Source of the DNA: Castellaniella sp.
GTDB lineage: Bacteria > Pseudomonadota > Gammaproteobacteria > Burkholderiales > Burkholderiaceae_B
DNA length: 64,000 bases
Assembly (NCBI RefSeq): GCF_034675845.1
Contig: NZ_JAUCCU010000002.1
Coordinates: 434,001-498,000 of the forward strand
Direction: 5' to 3'
Shown: positions 1-9,004 of the stretch, in pieces
Layout: every line of letters starts with the position of its first letter
Numbering within the stretch: the stretch's first letter is position 1
Position numbers and translations under genes: made by a program
The notes under the pieces: generated by a model
What the model saw: only the letters and a program-made list of their open reading frames with translations
Told to the model about the DNA's origin: nothing
The model's database searches: none

Positions 1-1191
1 TATGCCCTGATTTCCTATCAGACAGCCTGGCTGAAGCACTATCATCCCGCCGAGTTTCTGGCGGCCACCATGCTGTCGGATATGGACGATACCGACAAGG
101 TCCAGATCTTCTGGCGCGACGCCGTGGATAACGGCGTGGCCGTCTTGCCGCCCGATGTGAATGCTTCTGGCTATCGCTTTGCGCCGGTGGCCGACGAACA
201 TACCGCCCAGGGCCGCCCGCCACGCACGATTCGCTATGGCCTGGGCGGGGTCAAAGGCACAGGCCAGGGCGCGGTCGAAGCTATTTTAGCGGCCCGCCAG
301 GCGGGTGGCCCCTTTGCCAGTCTGTTTGATTTTTGTGCCCGGGTCGACCGCCATGCCGTCAACCGGCGCACCATCGAGGCCCTGATCCGGGCAGGGGCCT
401 TCGATCTGCTTGAGGACAACCGTGCCGCCTTGCTGGCAACCCTGGGCAGTGCCATCGAGGCTGCCGAGCAGGCTGAACGCAATGCCAATCAGGGCTCGCT
501 GTTCGACAATGACTCCGATCAACTGGTGGCGGGCGAACTTGCGCGTGTCACTCCTTGGGATCTGCAGACCTACCTGACCGAGGAAAAAGCCGCCCTGGGA
601 TTTTATTTCAGCGGTCATCTATTCGAGGCCTGGCGCGATGAGATCCGCCGGGTCGCCCCGACGCCGTTGGCGCGGCTGGCACCATCACGGGGCCAGCAGT
701 GGTTGGCGGGGGTATTGGCCGCCGTGCGCCCGCGCATGACCAAGCGCGGCAAAATGCTGTATGCCTTGCTGGATGATGGTACGGCGCAGATTGAAATCGC
801 CATTTTCAACGAACTGTACGAACAGTACCGGCTTAGTCTGAAGGAAGATCGTCCTTTGGTGATTCAGGGGCGGGTCAGTCACGACGAATATTCCGGCGGA
901 TTGCGGGTTTCTGCGGACGATTTATACGATTTGCAGCGCGTGCGCGAGACCCGCGCCCGCAGCCTGCGCCTGTCGGTGCCTGCTGAACTCGATCTTGTGC
1001 GCCTGACCGCGCTGCTGGCACCCTGGCGCTCGGTGGATGCGGGGGTGCCGGTCGAACTCTCCTTGCAGCGTGCCGGCTTTGCCTGCCAGCTGCGCCTGGG
1101 GGAAGATTGGCGAGTCCGCATGGATGATGCGCTGATCGCCAGTGCCCGCCAGTGGCTGTCCTATGATCAGGTCGAGGTCTTTTACGGATGA
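1..1191 (+). CDS. dnaE: DNA polymerase III subunit alpha, C-terminal part (5' end outside window)
   Basis: This is the last 396 codons of the replicative polymerase catalytic subunit; the frame is open from base 1, so the gene begins before the window. The visible part starts in the finger region (YALISYQTAWLKHYHPAEF). It then has a helix-hairpin-helix stretch (GGVKGTGQGAVEAI, near 244-285) and a beta-clamp binding motif QGSLF (490-504), in the position where E. coli DnaE carries QADMF. An OB-fold follows (near 690-900), then the poorly conserved tau-binding C-terminus. The polymerase active-site aspartates lie upstream and are not visible. The stop overlaps the start of the next gene by ATGA, so the LPS cluster may be translationally coupled to dnaE. 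Confidence 0.96.
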   Translation, partial: YALISYQTAWLKHYHPAEFLAATMLSDMDDTDKVQIFWRDAVDNGVAVLPPDVNASGYRFAPVADEHTAQGRPPRTIRYGLGGVKGTGQGAVEAILAARQAGGPFASLFDFCARVDRHAVNRRTIEALIRAGAFDLLEDNRAALLATLGSAIEAAEQAERNANQGSLFDNDSDQLVAGELARVTPWDLQTYLTEEKAALGFYFSGHLFEAWRDEIRRVAPTPLARLAPSRGQQWLAGVLAAVRPRMTKRGKMLYALLDDGTAQIEIAIFNELYEQYRLSLKEDRPLVIQGRVSHDEYSGGLRVSADDLYDLQRVRETRARSLRLSVPAELDLVRLTALLAPWRSVDAGVPVELSLQRAGFACQLRLGEDWRVRMDDALIASARQWLSYDQVEVFYG

Positions 1192-2285
1192 GTCCATTAC
1201 GCATTCTGCACTCAGAGGCTGCCACTGGTTTTGGCGGCCAAGAGAACCGGATTTTCAAGGAAATGTGCGCCATGCGGGCGGCTGGCCACCACCTGGAGGC
1301 CCTGTGCCAGCCACACGCCCGTCTGACCCAGCGTTTGCGTGACGAAGGCTTTCAGGTGCACACGATGTTGATGGATGGTCCGCGCAATTATTTCGCGGGA
1401 TTGCTGAAGGTGCGTCGTATTCTCCGTCAAGGTCGCTTTGATGTGCTCAATACCCACAGCCGACGCGATACCATGCTGGCGGGGGCGGCTGCTCGTCTGG
1501 CCGGCACGCCGCTGATCGTACGAACGCGCCATCTTGCCGTGCGCCCGGGCTCATTATTGTCTTATACCGTGGTGCCGCACTGTGTTACCACGGTCAGCGA
1601 TCACGTGCGCCAGTTGTTGCTGGATCGGGGGGCGCCGCCGAACCGGGTGGCGACGGTCTATTCTCCGATCCCTTTGCCGCCCCGCGTCGAACACTCCAGC
1701 CTGCGTCAGGAACTGGATTTGCCGGATGGTGCCATCGTGGTGGGCTGCGTGGCCGTCATGCGCGCTAAAAAAGGCCATCGGGCACTGATTGATGCCATGG
1801 CCGGTTTGCTGCAGCGGCCCGATGTGTTTCTGGTGCTGGTGGGCGATGGCTCTCCAACCCTCGAAGAACTGCAGGCTTACGTACAGTCGCTGGGCCTGCA
1901 AAATAAAATCCTGTTCACCGGACGCCGCCAGGATATCCCCAATGTTCTGGCAGGGTTTGACCTGTTTGCCCTGGCCACCGAGCAAGAAGCTTCGGGCACC
2001 GTATTCGTCGAGGCTGCCGCCGCCGGACTGCCGGTCATCGGCACCGATGTGGGCGGCGTTGCCGAGATGATGCAAGATGGCATCAGCGGGATTCTGGTGC
2101 CGCTGCATGACACGGCGGCCCTGGCTCAGGCATTGCAGTCCCTGGTCGATGATCCGGCGCGCCGTCGGGCCATGGGTCAGGCGGGCTTGCAGACGGTTCG
2201 GGGGACGGATCGGTTTACCTTAGAAGGCCTGGTCCGCCAGACCGAGCAATGCTATATAAGGTGGCTACAGGAGCGACAGCCATGA
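1188..2285 (+). CDS. GT4-family glycosyltransferase, LPS core/O-chain assembly
   Basis: This 365-residue GT-B fold glycosyltransferase probably adds one sugar to the LPS core at the cytoplasmic face of the inner membrane. The N-terminus has the acceptor-domain signature LHSEAATGFGGQE. The C-terminal half has the GT4 donor-site pattern E-x7-E (EASGTVFVE) followed by AAAGLPVIGTDVGGVAEMM, as in WaaG/WabG-type enzymes. There is no signal peptide or membrane helix. The ATG overlaps the dnaE stop (ATGA) and its own stop overlaps the next start in the same way. The sugar and linkage cannot be read from sequence. Established: the family. Inferred: the role in LPS, from the ligase and deacetylases that follow. 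Confidence 0.9.
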   Translation: MSPLRILHSEAATGFGGQENRIFKEMCAMRAAGHHLEALCQPHARLTQRLRDEGFQVHTMLMDGPRNYFAGLLKVRRILRQGRFDVLNTHSRRDTMLAGAAARLAGTPLIVRTRHLAVRPGSLLSYTVVPHCVTTVSDHVRQLLLDRGAPPNRVATVYSPIPLPPRVEHSSLRQELDLPDGAIVVGCVAVMRAKKGHRALIDAMAGLLQRPDVFLVLVGDGSPTLEELQAYVQSLGLQNKILFTGRRQDIPNVLAGFDLFALATEQEASGTVFVEAAAAGLPVIGTDVGGVAEMMQDGISGILVPLHDTAALAQALQSLVDDPARRRAMGQAGLQTVRGTDRFTLEGLVRQTEQCYIRWLQERQP

Positions 2286-3127
2286 GTTCAAGACGCACGG
2301 TGCCTGTGCTGATGTACCACCATGTCACCCCGGCAGGTGGGGCCATCAACGTCACCCCCGCGCATTTCCGGGATCAACTGGCATGGCTGAAGCAGCACGG
2401 CTATCGCAGCCTCACGTGTGCGCAGTTTGCTGCACACCTGGCGGGCGCTCCGGCCCCCGCGCGTTCTGTGCTGATTACCTTTGATGACGGCTATCTGGAT
2501 AACTACGTACACGCCTGGCCTTTGCTGCGTGAGTTCGGCTTTCATGCCGTCATTTTTCTGGTCACCAGTTGGGTGAGGGACGGCCCTGCCCGGCATGCCG
2601 CAACCGGGCAGGGGGACGCTTTGCCAGAAACCCCCGATCACGCCATTTGCACCCGAAAGGTCACTGAGGGGCAGGCCGGCGATATCGCCTTGCGCTGGTC
2701 CGAGATTGCCCTGATGCAGGCCGATGACGTATGTGAATTCCATAGCCATACGCATACGCATACCCGATGGGACAAACAAGACCCCGCCACCAAAAACATC
2801 CGTATGCTTGAAGAACTGAGCCAGTCGCGCGCCTGTTTGCAAGAGCATCTGGGCAGCGTATCGGATCACCTGTGCTGGCCCCAAGGCTATTTTGATGCGG
2901 ATTATGTACGGATCGCTCGGGATGTCGGGTTTTCTCACTTGTATACCACGCGGGCCTTTGGCCAAAATCGCCCTGGCGCCGATCCGGCGTCGATCTTTCG
3001 CTTTGCCGTGCGTAATACCAGTGGGGCATCGATGGGTCGTCGCATCCAGGTGGCTGCCAGCCCGATCATCGGGCCGGCCTTCAATGCCTGGAAACGCTGG
3101 AAGCGCGGCCAGCACTATGCCGGTTGA
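2282..3127 (+). CDS. Polysaccharide deacetylase (NodB domain), first of two in the cluster
   Basis: This 281-residue carbohydrate-esterase family 4 protein probably removes the N-acetyl group from an amino sugar in LPS or its lipid-linked precursor. It has the N-terminal PVLMYHHV motif, motif 1 TFDDG (residues 66-70) and a His-rich motif 2 (HSHTHTHT, residues 154-161) containing the H-x3-H metal pair. No signal peptide is visible, so it should act in the cytoplasm. Start: the ATG at 2282 follows AGGAG and overlaps the previous stop as ATGA; the in-frame codon at 2249 would overlap the upstream gene by 37 bases. There is an unusually long insert, roughly residues 98-140, between the two catalytic motifs. 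The exact substrate is unknown. Confidence 0.88.
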   Translation: MSSRRTVPVLMYHHVTPAGGAINVTPAHFRDQLAWLKQHGYRSLTCAQFAAHLAGAPAPARSVLITFDDGYLDNYVHAWPLLREFGFHAVIFLVTSWVRDGPARHAATGQGDALPETPDHAICTRKVTEGQAGDIALRWSEIALMQADDVCEFHSHTHTHTRWDKQDPATKNIRMLEELSQSRACLQEHLGSVSDHLCWPQGYFDADYVRIARDVGFSHLYTTRAFGQNRPGADPASIFRFAVRNTSGASMGRRIQVAASPIIGPAFNAWKRWKRGQHYAG

Positions 3128-3911
3128 CCGTATGGATACCGTACGGCTGTCCGTCATCATCATCACCAAAAACGAGGCTGCCCATATTGGTGCCTGCCTG
3201 GATACCTTGGGTTTTGCCGATGAAATCATCGTGCTGGATTCCGGCAGCACCGATGCCACGGGCGACATCGTGCGTCAGCATGGGGCGATCTGGCATCAAA
3301 GCCCGGATTGGCCGGGCTTTGGCCCCCAGAAAAATCGTGCCCTGGATCTGGCCTCGGGCGATTGGGTGCTGTCGATCGATGCCGACGAGCGGGTAACGCC
3401 CGAATTGGCGGATCATATTCAGCAGGTTCTGCAGGCGCCAACGGCAGACGCTTACCGGATTGCGCGCCTGTCCAATTTTTGTGGCCGCTGGATCAAGCAT
3501 AGCGGCTGGTGGCCGGATCATGTCGTGCGTCTTTTTCGTCGGCAGGCCGGGCGCTTCACCGATGCCGCCGTGCACGAACGCGTGCAAGTGCAGGGCAATC
3601 TTGGCACATTGCCGGGGCATTTTCTGCACTATCCTTATGCCACGCTGGAAGTCTTCATCGACAAGATTAACCGCTACTCTGCCGAGGCCGCCCGCATGGC
3701 TTACGATCAGGGTCGCCGCACGACCTTGCTGGGTCCTTTCGCCCATGGATTCTGGACATTTTTTCGCCATTATGTGCTGCGGCTGGGCATGCTGGATGGT
3801 TGGCAGGGCCTGATGCTGGCGGGGATGGCAGGTACCGGCAGCTTTTATCGCTACGTTAAACTCTATTGCCTGCAGCGCCAGGCCAGCGCAACGGATCGGG
3901 CCGTATCATGA
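3117..3911 (+). CDS. GT2-family glycosyltransferase, WaaE/KdtX-like
   Basis: This 264-residue GT-A fold enzyme resembles the WaaE/KdtX family, which transfers glucose to the first heptose of the LPS inner core. It opens with LSVIIITKNEAAHIGACL and DSGSTDAT (nucleotide-sugar binding), followed by the family pattern PQKNRALDLASGDWVLSIDA, which includes the DAD metal-binding site. Start: the ATG at 3117 overlaps the previous gene by 11 bases; the ATG at 3132 is an alternative giving 259 residues. In-frame starts further upstream lie inside the deacetylase gene and are unlikely. The stop overlaps the next ATG (ATGA). Family assignment is firm; the exact acceptor is inferred. Confidence 0.88.
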   Translation: MPVDRMDTVRLSVIIITKNEAAHIGACLDTLGFADEIIVLDSGSTDATGDIVRQHGAIWHQSPDWPGFGPQKNRALDLASGDWVLSIDADERVTPELADHIQQVLQAPTADAYRIARLSNFCGRWIKHSGWWPDHVVRLFRRQAGRFTDAAVHERVQVQGNLGTLPGHFLHYPYATLEVFIDKINRYSAEAARMAYDQGRRTTLLGPFAHGFWTFFRHYVLRLGMLDGWQGLMLAGMAGTGSFYRYVKLYCLQRQASATDRAVS

Positions 3912-5035
3912 AAATCCTCTACACCAATTTTCACCCCCGTAATGGTGGCGGCCACGCGAACTATATCGCCAACCTCGCGCGCAGCTTCCAGGGCGAACAC
4001 CAGATTGCCGTCGCTTCTCCCAGCACCAGCCGACTGTATGCCATGGCCAGCGATATTCCGGGTGTGCAATGTCTGGATGTGACATTCAATACGCGCCCCG
4101 CCGCCATGAGCGCTGAGGTCCTCACCCTGCGTTTGCTGTTGCGCGATGGCCAGTTCGACCTGATTCATGTAAACGGTTCCGCCGATCATCGCCAGGCCAT
4201 GCTGGCCCGCGTGGGCTTGCGCAATCGGCCGCGTATTATCTGGACCAAACACAATACCGTGCCGATCCGCAGCATGGGCAATTACATCCGCGCCCAAATG
4301 GGCACGGATGGTGCGATCGGCGTCAGCGATTTTGTCAGCAGCCTGTTGCTGGATTCCAGCTTTTCACGCTGCCCGATCCGAACCATCCATCATGGGGTGG
4401 ATACCAATCGCTTTCGTCCGGTGACCGCAGCCCGGGCACAGGCCTTGCGCCAGCAGTTCATGGGCGACTTGCCGGCGGATACCCTGGTGCTGGCCAGCGT
4501 GGGCGGCACAGATCGCGACAAGGGCTGGATTTATCTGGCCCAGGCCATTGCAAAGCTACCGATCTCGTTGCGCGCCCGAGTGCGCCTGCTGGTGGCCGGA
4601 GATCCCTTGCGTGGCCAGTTGCAGCAGGACTTCAGCCGCCTTGGGGTTGGCACCAGCGTCGTGTTTCCGGGGCTGGTAGAGCGTCCGGAGCTTGTGCTGG
4701 CAGCAGCAGATATAGGGTTTGTGCTGTCTTTGCACGAGGCATTTTCCTTCGCGGCGGCGGAATCTCTGTCCACTGGCCTGCCTACGCTGGTCTCCAATGC
4801 AGGCGGCCTGCCGGAGGTCGTGCGCGATGGGGTCGATGGCTGGGTTGTGCCTGCGGGCAATGTGGATGCGGTTCATGCCTGGCTGCGCCAGCGCCTGTCC
4901 GAACCCATTTCTTCCGTAATGTCTCAGGCAGCCCGAAAGCACGCAGAAAAATCATTTTCCCTGCGGGGCTTTGCCCAGCGCACCATGGATTTCTATCAGC
5001 AAATCTGCCACACAAACCCCCGTTCGTCCTACTAA
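3908..5035 (+). CDS. GT4-family glycosyltransferase, LPS assembly
   Basis: This 375-residue GT-B glycosyltransferase begins MKILYTNFHPRNGGGHANYI, where the glycine-rich loop marks the N-terminal domain. The donor-binding region has an E-x7-E motif (EAFSFAAAE) followed by LSTGLPTLVSNAGGLPEVV. There is no membrane segment; the enzyme should work peripherally at the inner membrane. The ATG at 3908 overlaps the stop of the GT2 gene (ATGA), which rules out the earlier in-frame start at 3866. Only 18 bases separate it from the O-antigen ligase gene. Sugar specificity cannot be assigned. Confidence 0.88.
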   Translation: MKILYTNFHPRNGGGHANYIANLARSFQGEHQIAVASPSTSRLYAMASDIPGVQCLDVTFNTRPAAMSAEVLTLRLLLRDGQFDLIHVNGSADHRQAMLARVGLRNRPRIIWTKHNTVPIRSMGNYIRAQMGTDGAIGVSDFVSSLLLDSSFSRCPIRTIHHGVDTNRFRPVTAARAQALRQQFMGDLPADTLVLASVGGTDRDKGWIYLAQAIAKLPISLRARVRLLVAGDPLRGQLQQDFSRLGVGTSVVFPGLVERPELVLAAADIGFVLSLHEAFSFAAAESLSTGLPTLVSNAGGLPEVVRDGVDGWVVPAGNVDAVHAWLRQRLSEPISSVMSQAARKHAEKSFSLRGFAQRTMDFYQQICHTNPRSSY

Positions 5036-5053
5036 ACCTGGGCAACTGTCACC

Positions 5054-6304
5054 ATGCTGGAAAAATCGCTCGTATTTGTGGTGGGGCTGATGCCTCTACT
5101 GATCATGACTGGCCAGACCCTGCCCAGTCCGGCTTTCTATTTACTGCTGCTGTGCAGCCTGGCCGTCCTGGTTCAATACCGCGGCCACCCCTTGCATGGT
5201 TTTTATCAAAAATACCGGGTGACCCTGCTGTGTCTGGCGGCGCCCGCCCTGGCCGTCCTGTTTTCTTCGATGGTGAATGCCAAGCTTGCAGGGCCGGACT
5301 TAGAGGCCGCCTTGCGCTTCTTGCTGGGGTTCTGGATTTTGGGGCTGGCCTTTACCCGGATCAATCCGGCCGTGCTTGGCAAAGCATTATGCGGCTTCAT
5401 GCTGGCGGCGCTAGTGGCCAGCCTCATCATTATTGTTCTGGCGCTCGCCAGCCCGTTGCGCCCGGACACGCCGGCCTATAACGCCGTGGGCTATGGCAGT
5501 CTGACCGGGCTCTTGATGGCGCTGGTGGCTTTTTCCCTGCCCTGGCGGCTCAGCCCCTGGCCACGCGCCGAATCGATGACCAAGCTCGTGTTGGTCGGGT
5601 TGGGGCTGCTGGCGGTGATTCTGGTGCAGACACGCACTGCCTTGCTGGCCTTTCCCATCTTCATTGTGGTGGCCTGCCTGCTTTATATGAAACCGCACAG
5701 ACGTGTCAGGGCCTTAGTGCTGGCCGTGGGCATGGCGGTGCTGCTATCCGCAGTGTTTGCTGCCAACGGCACCTGGCGTCAGCGGGTGGTGGATGCCTAC
5801 CAAGAAGCCGTCACTTGCTCAGGCGATCAAAGCACCGCTGATACCTCCATTTGCATCCGTTTGCAGCTTTGGCGGGCGTCTTTGGATATGCTGGCACAGC
5901 GGCCTGTGGCAGGCATGGGTTCCAAGCGTTATTTCAACGATTATCTCAATCAAGAATCCCTGCCTGCCGGTGTGGTGTCGCCGTCGGTTGCCGAGGGCTG
6001 GGGTGAGCCGCATAATGACATCATGCTGGCACTGACCAGCTATGGCGTGCCGGGGGGGATCGCCCTGCTATTGGTGTTTTTGGGACCAGCCGGCTTGTTT
6101 CTCCGCCGCCTGGCTTTTCATCATCCAGCCCAGGCCAGGGCGGCTGCCGCGATGGGCTTGTCGCTGACCCTGGGGTTTTTGGTGTTTGGCCTGACTGAAA
6201 CCATGTTCCGAGGGATGCGCACCATAGGGTTTTATTCCATGTCACTGGCCTTATTCATGATTTTGTCTGATCCTGATCGATATGCACGGTCTGCGCGCCC
6301 ATGA
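5054..6304 (+). CDS. waaL: O-antigen ligase (WaaL/Wzy_C family)
   Basis: This 416-residue polytopic inner-membrane protein probably joins the finished O-chain or outer sugars, delivered on undecaprenyl diphosphate, to lipid A-core on the periplasmic side. About ten to twelve hydrophobic segments are visible. The Wzy_C pattern is present: TRTALLAFPIF (a conserved Arg), a large periplasmic loop, and GWGEPHNDIMLAL, which carries the His typical of WaaL proteins. WaaL and O-antigen polymerases (Wzy) are hard to separate by sequence; location beside core glycosyltransferases and absence of a polymerase partner favour ligase. Its stop overlaps the next ATG (ATGA). Confidence 0.85.
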   Translation: MLEKSLVFVVGLMPLLIMTGQTLPSPAFYLLLLCSLAVLVQYRGHPLHGFYQKYRVTLLCLAAPALAVLFSSMVNAKLAGPDLEAALRFLLGFWILGLAFTRINPAVLGKALCGFMLAALVASLIIIVLALASPLRPDTPAYNAVGYGSLTGLLMALVAFSLPWRLSPWPRAESMTKLVLVGLGLLAVILVQTRTALLAFPIFIVVACLLYMKPHRRVRALVLAVGMAVLLSAVFAANGTWRQRVVDAYQEAVTCSGDQSTADTSICIRLQLWRASLDMLAQRPVAGMGSKRYFNDYLNQESLPAGVVSPSVAEGWGEPHNDIMLALTSYGVPGGIALLLVFLGPAGLFLRRLAFHHPAQARAAAAMGLSLTLGFLVFGLTETMFRGMRTIGFYSMSLALFMILSDPDRYARSARP

Positions 6305-7038
6305 TTCCGATCCTTATGTACCATCAGATCGATCAGCCACAGCCCAGGGGCACGCCTTATCGTGGCCTGACTGTCCACCCCCGAGACTTCCGCCGCCAAA
6401 TGCTCTGGCTGCGTCGACTGGGCTATCGCGGCCTGTCGATGTCCCAGCTCATGCCCTATCTGGCCGGTGAAAAGCACGGCAAGGTCTTTGGGATTACGTT
6501 TGATGATGGCTATCAGAATGTGCTGGACCATGCGGTGCCTGTCCTCGAAGACTGCGGTTTTCATGCCACCAACTATTTTGTGGTCCGCCAATTGGGGGGC
6601 AGCAATGTCTGGGATCACGCCGAAGGCGTGCCTTCAGCGGCGCTTATGGGTACGGCTGGCCTGCGCGCCTGGGTCGATGCGGGCCACGAAGTCGGTTCGC
6701 ACACGCTCAATCACCCGGTTCTGCCGCGCCTGTCTCCCCAGTTGGCCATCAACGAAATTCGCGACTCCCGCGATGCCCTCGAACAGATCAGCGGCAGTCC
6801 GGTGACGGCTTTTTGCTACCCCTATGGGAAATACACGCCTGCGCTGGCCGAACAGGTGCAGGCTGCCGGGTACCTCAGTGCCACCACAACGGCGCGTGGT
6901 CTGGCGCGCGTGCCTGACCACGCCTACGCCTTGCCCCGGGTGGCGGTAATGCGCTCGACTCTGCTGGTGCGCTTCTTGCAGAAGTGCCTGACGCCGCTCG
7001 AAGACCGCAAACGTCGGGCAGCAGAGGCGCGTGCATGA
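6301..7038 (+). CDS. Polysaccharide deacetylase (NodB domain), second of two in the cluster
   Basis: This 245-residue CE4 deacetylase begins MIPILMYHQIDQ and has motif 1 TFDDG (residues 66-70) and motif 2 GSHTLNH (residues 132-138), supplying the Asp-His-His metal triad. FCYPYGKY further on is the usual motif 3. There is no signal peptide, so it probably acts in the cytoplasm. It is clearly related to the deacetylase at 2282 but shorter, lacking that protein's central insert. Both flanking junctions are ATGA overlaps. Two such enzymes in one LPS locus suggest two different amino-sugar positions, or two steps, are de-N-acetylated (inference). Confidence 0.9.
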   Translation: MIPILMYHQIDQPQPRGTPYRGLTVHPRDFRRQMLWLRRLGYRGLSMSQLMPYLAGEKHGKVFGITFDDGYQNVLDHAVPVLEDCGFHATNYFVVRQLGGSNVWDHAEGVPSAALMGTAGLRAWVDAGHEVGSHTLNHPVLPRLSPQLAINEIRDSRDALEQISGSPVTAFCYPYGKYTPALAEQVQAAGYLSATTTARGLARVPDHAYALPRVAVMRSTLLVRFLQKCLTPLEDRKRRAAEARA

Positions 7039-8228
7039 TGCACGCCGCCGATATGCCACCAGTGACGGCGCAGCCGCCAACCGCCCCCTTGTCGATCGCC
7101 TTCGTGGTCGATCGTTTTGGCAATCGTTTCGGGGGGGCGGAGGCCTATGGTGTCGCGTTGATGCGTGAATTTTGCGCGATGGGACATCAGATCACCGTCT
7201 TTGCCAGGGAATATGACCCCGCCTGCGATCTGCAGTTGCCGTTTCATCCGATTCGCATCGGCCGCCACTGGCCCAGTTGGATTCGCGTCTGGTTATTTGC
7301 ACGTCGTGCCGCGCGGGCCACAAGCCGAGGCTACGATATTGTGCACTCGCATATGAATGGCTGGTGTGGCGATATCGAGGTCGTCCATGTCACTCCCGTG
7401 CGCTATCGTTGGCGCGTGCAGCCCATGGCGTGGCTAAAACGCGCCTTGTCTTTCATCAGTCCCCGGGTACAGACTTATCTGGGGCTGGAAGCCCGCCGAG
7501 TGGCGCCGCGTCCGGGCCACCGGGTCGTGGCGGTATCCCATCTGATCGCCCATCAGTTGGCGGGGGCCTATGGTTTTTTCCCCGGCCAGATTCCGGTGAT
7601 TGCCCCTGGGGTTGCCACAGAACCCCCGGTCGGCCCCGATCAACGCCGCCAGGCCCGTCAGGATCTCGATTTGCCCGCCACGGGTACGCTTTGTCTGTTG
7701 GTGGCTCGAAATCCCATGCGCAAGGGCCTGCCGACCGTGCTGTCGGCCTTGTCGCGCTTGCCTGACGATGTGCTGTTGCTGGTGGTGGGGGCCAATGCCG
7801 CTGCGCGCGACTGTGTGGCCCTGGCGCCCGAAGCTGTGCGTCAACGAGTCCATCTGATTTCAGAGACCTCGCTGGTGGCACCTTACTATCGGGCGGCTGA
7901 CCTCTACGTGCATCCCACCTTGAATGATAGTTTTGGCATGGCCCCTCTGGAAGCCATGTCTTTTGGCCTGCCCGTGGTGCTGAGTCCCGCCCCCTGGTGC
8001 GGTTTTGCCCAATATGTCCAGGATCAGCAAGAAGCCCTGATCCTGAGCCACCCGGAACGCGCCGATGAACTGGCCCAGGCCATCCAGCGTTTGCGCTCGG
8101 ATGTGGCCTTGCGGGCCAGGCTGCAGGACGGCATGCAGGCCGTCCTGGCCCGTCATGCCTGGCCGCAGGTCGCCCGGCAGTATCTGGCCCTGTATCAGGC
8201 CGTCCAGGCCGAACGTCCCGCACGCTGA
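7035..8228 (+). CDS. GT4-family glycosyltransferase, WaaG-like
   Basis: This 397-residue GT-B enzyme has an N-terminal domain opening SIAFVVDRFGNRFGGAEAY, typical of WaaG-like heptose/glucose transferases. The C-terminal domain holds LCLLVARNPMRKGLPTVLSAL and the donor site DSFGMAPLEAMSFGLPVV, where the first acid of the usual E-x7-E is Asp. The ATG at 7035 overlaps the deacetylase stop (ATGA) and is preferred to the in-frame start at 6984; the next ATG codon (7038) is equally possible. It is the last gene of the plus-strand LPS run and converges on the gene at 8240, with only 11 bases between them. Confidence 0.87.
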   Translation: MMHAADMPPVTAQPPTAPLSIAFVVDRFGNRFGGAEAYGVALMREFCAMGHQITVFAREYDPACDLQLPFHPIRIGRHWPSWIRVWLFARRAARATSRGYDIVHSHMNGWCGDIEVVHVTPVRYRWRVQPMAWLKRALSFISPRVQTYLGLEARRVAPRPGHRVVAVSHLIAHQLAGAYGFFPGQIPVIAPGVATEPPVGPDQRRQARQDLDLPATGTLCLLVARNPMRKGLPTVLSALSRLPDDVLLLVVGANAAARDCVALAPEAVRQRVHLISETSLVAPYYRAADLYVHPTLNDSFGMAPLEAMSFGLPVVLSPAPWCGFAQYVQDQQEALILSHPERADELAQAIQRLRSDVALRARLQDGMQAVLARHAWPQVARQYLALYQAVQAERPAR

Positions 8229-8239
8229 TCCTTTGCGCG

Positions 8240-9004
8240 TCAGGCCCAGCCGCGCAGCCAATACACCAGTATCCCCAGGTATTCCTTCACGATGGAGCGG
8301 CTGGCCTGCAACGCGCGCAGGTCGGGCAACCAAAAAGAAAAATTGGGCTCGGCGGGCACGACGATCTGAGGGGGAGAGGGGGCCGGAACGGGATTCAACC
8401 CCTGCTTCTGGAAGCTGGCCATGGCGCGGGGCATGTGCAGCGCCGAAGTCACCAGCAAAAACTGTTGTATGCCATGTTCGCGCAGGATGGCTGCGCTATA
8501 GACTGCATTTTGGTAGGTGGTCAGGCTGTGGTCTTCCTGAATGATGGCGTTGGCGGGCACCCCATCGCGCTCCAGCGCCTGGGCCATCATGCTGGCTTCA
8601 CTGGCGCCGCCATCCAGGGCTGCTCCTGAGACGACAATCAGTGGCGCTCGCCCCGCCGCGTAAAGTTTGGCGGCGGTTTCCGTGCGCGGGATGGTGCTTT
8701 GGCGATCATATTCCTCGAACCAGTTTTGTCGGCTGTTGGCGGTATTGCCCCCCAGGACCACGATGGCCTGGGTGGTCGGCAGGTCTGCTGGGGCGGTGTA
8801 CGGGTAGCGTTGCTCCAGCAGACCGCCCGCCCAGAGCGAGGATGTCGGCAAGGACCAGAACACAAGCCAGGCCAGGGCGCTCAGTGTCAAAATAGCGGCA
8901 GTCTTGCGCCAGCGCGTAATGAACAGGATCACAGCCACTAGCAGCAGGGTGATGGATAAGTTCAGTGGGATGACCAGATTGGCCAGGAATTCGGGCAAGC
9001 TCAT
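8240..9004 (-). CDS. YdcF/ElyC-family (DUF218) envelope protein
   Basis: This 254-residue protein has two N-terminal membrane segments (about residues 9-29 and 36-53) and a DUF218 domain with AIVVLGGN, LIVVSGAALDGG and VTSALHMPRA. The best-known relatives, E. coli ElyC and SanA, affect cell-envelope integrity and use of the undecaprenyl carrier lipid. The biochemical activity is not established for this protein. Start: the ATG at 9004 overlaps the stop of the upstream heptosyltransferase (ATGA on the minus strand), so the two are co-transcribed. The longer frame to 9067 would add 21 arginine-rich residues lying inside the neighbouring gene. Confidence 0.87.
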   Translation of the reverse strand: MSLPEFLANLVIPLNLSITLLLVAVILFITRWRKTAAILTLSALAWLVFWSLPTSSLWAGGLLEQRYPYTAPADLPTTQAIVVLGGNTANSRQNWFEEYDRQSTIPRTETAAKLYAAGRAPLIVVSGAALDGGASEASMMAQALERDGVPANAIIQEDHSLTTYQNAVYSAAILREHGIQQFLLVTSALHMPRAMASFQKQGLNPVPAPSPPQIVVPAEPNFSFWLPDLRALQASRSIVKEYLGILVYWLRGWA

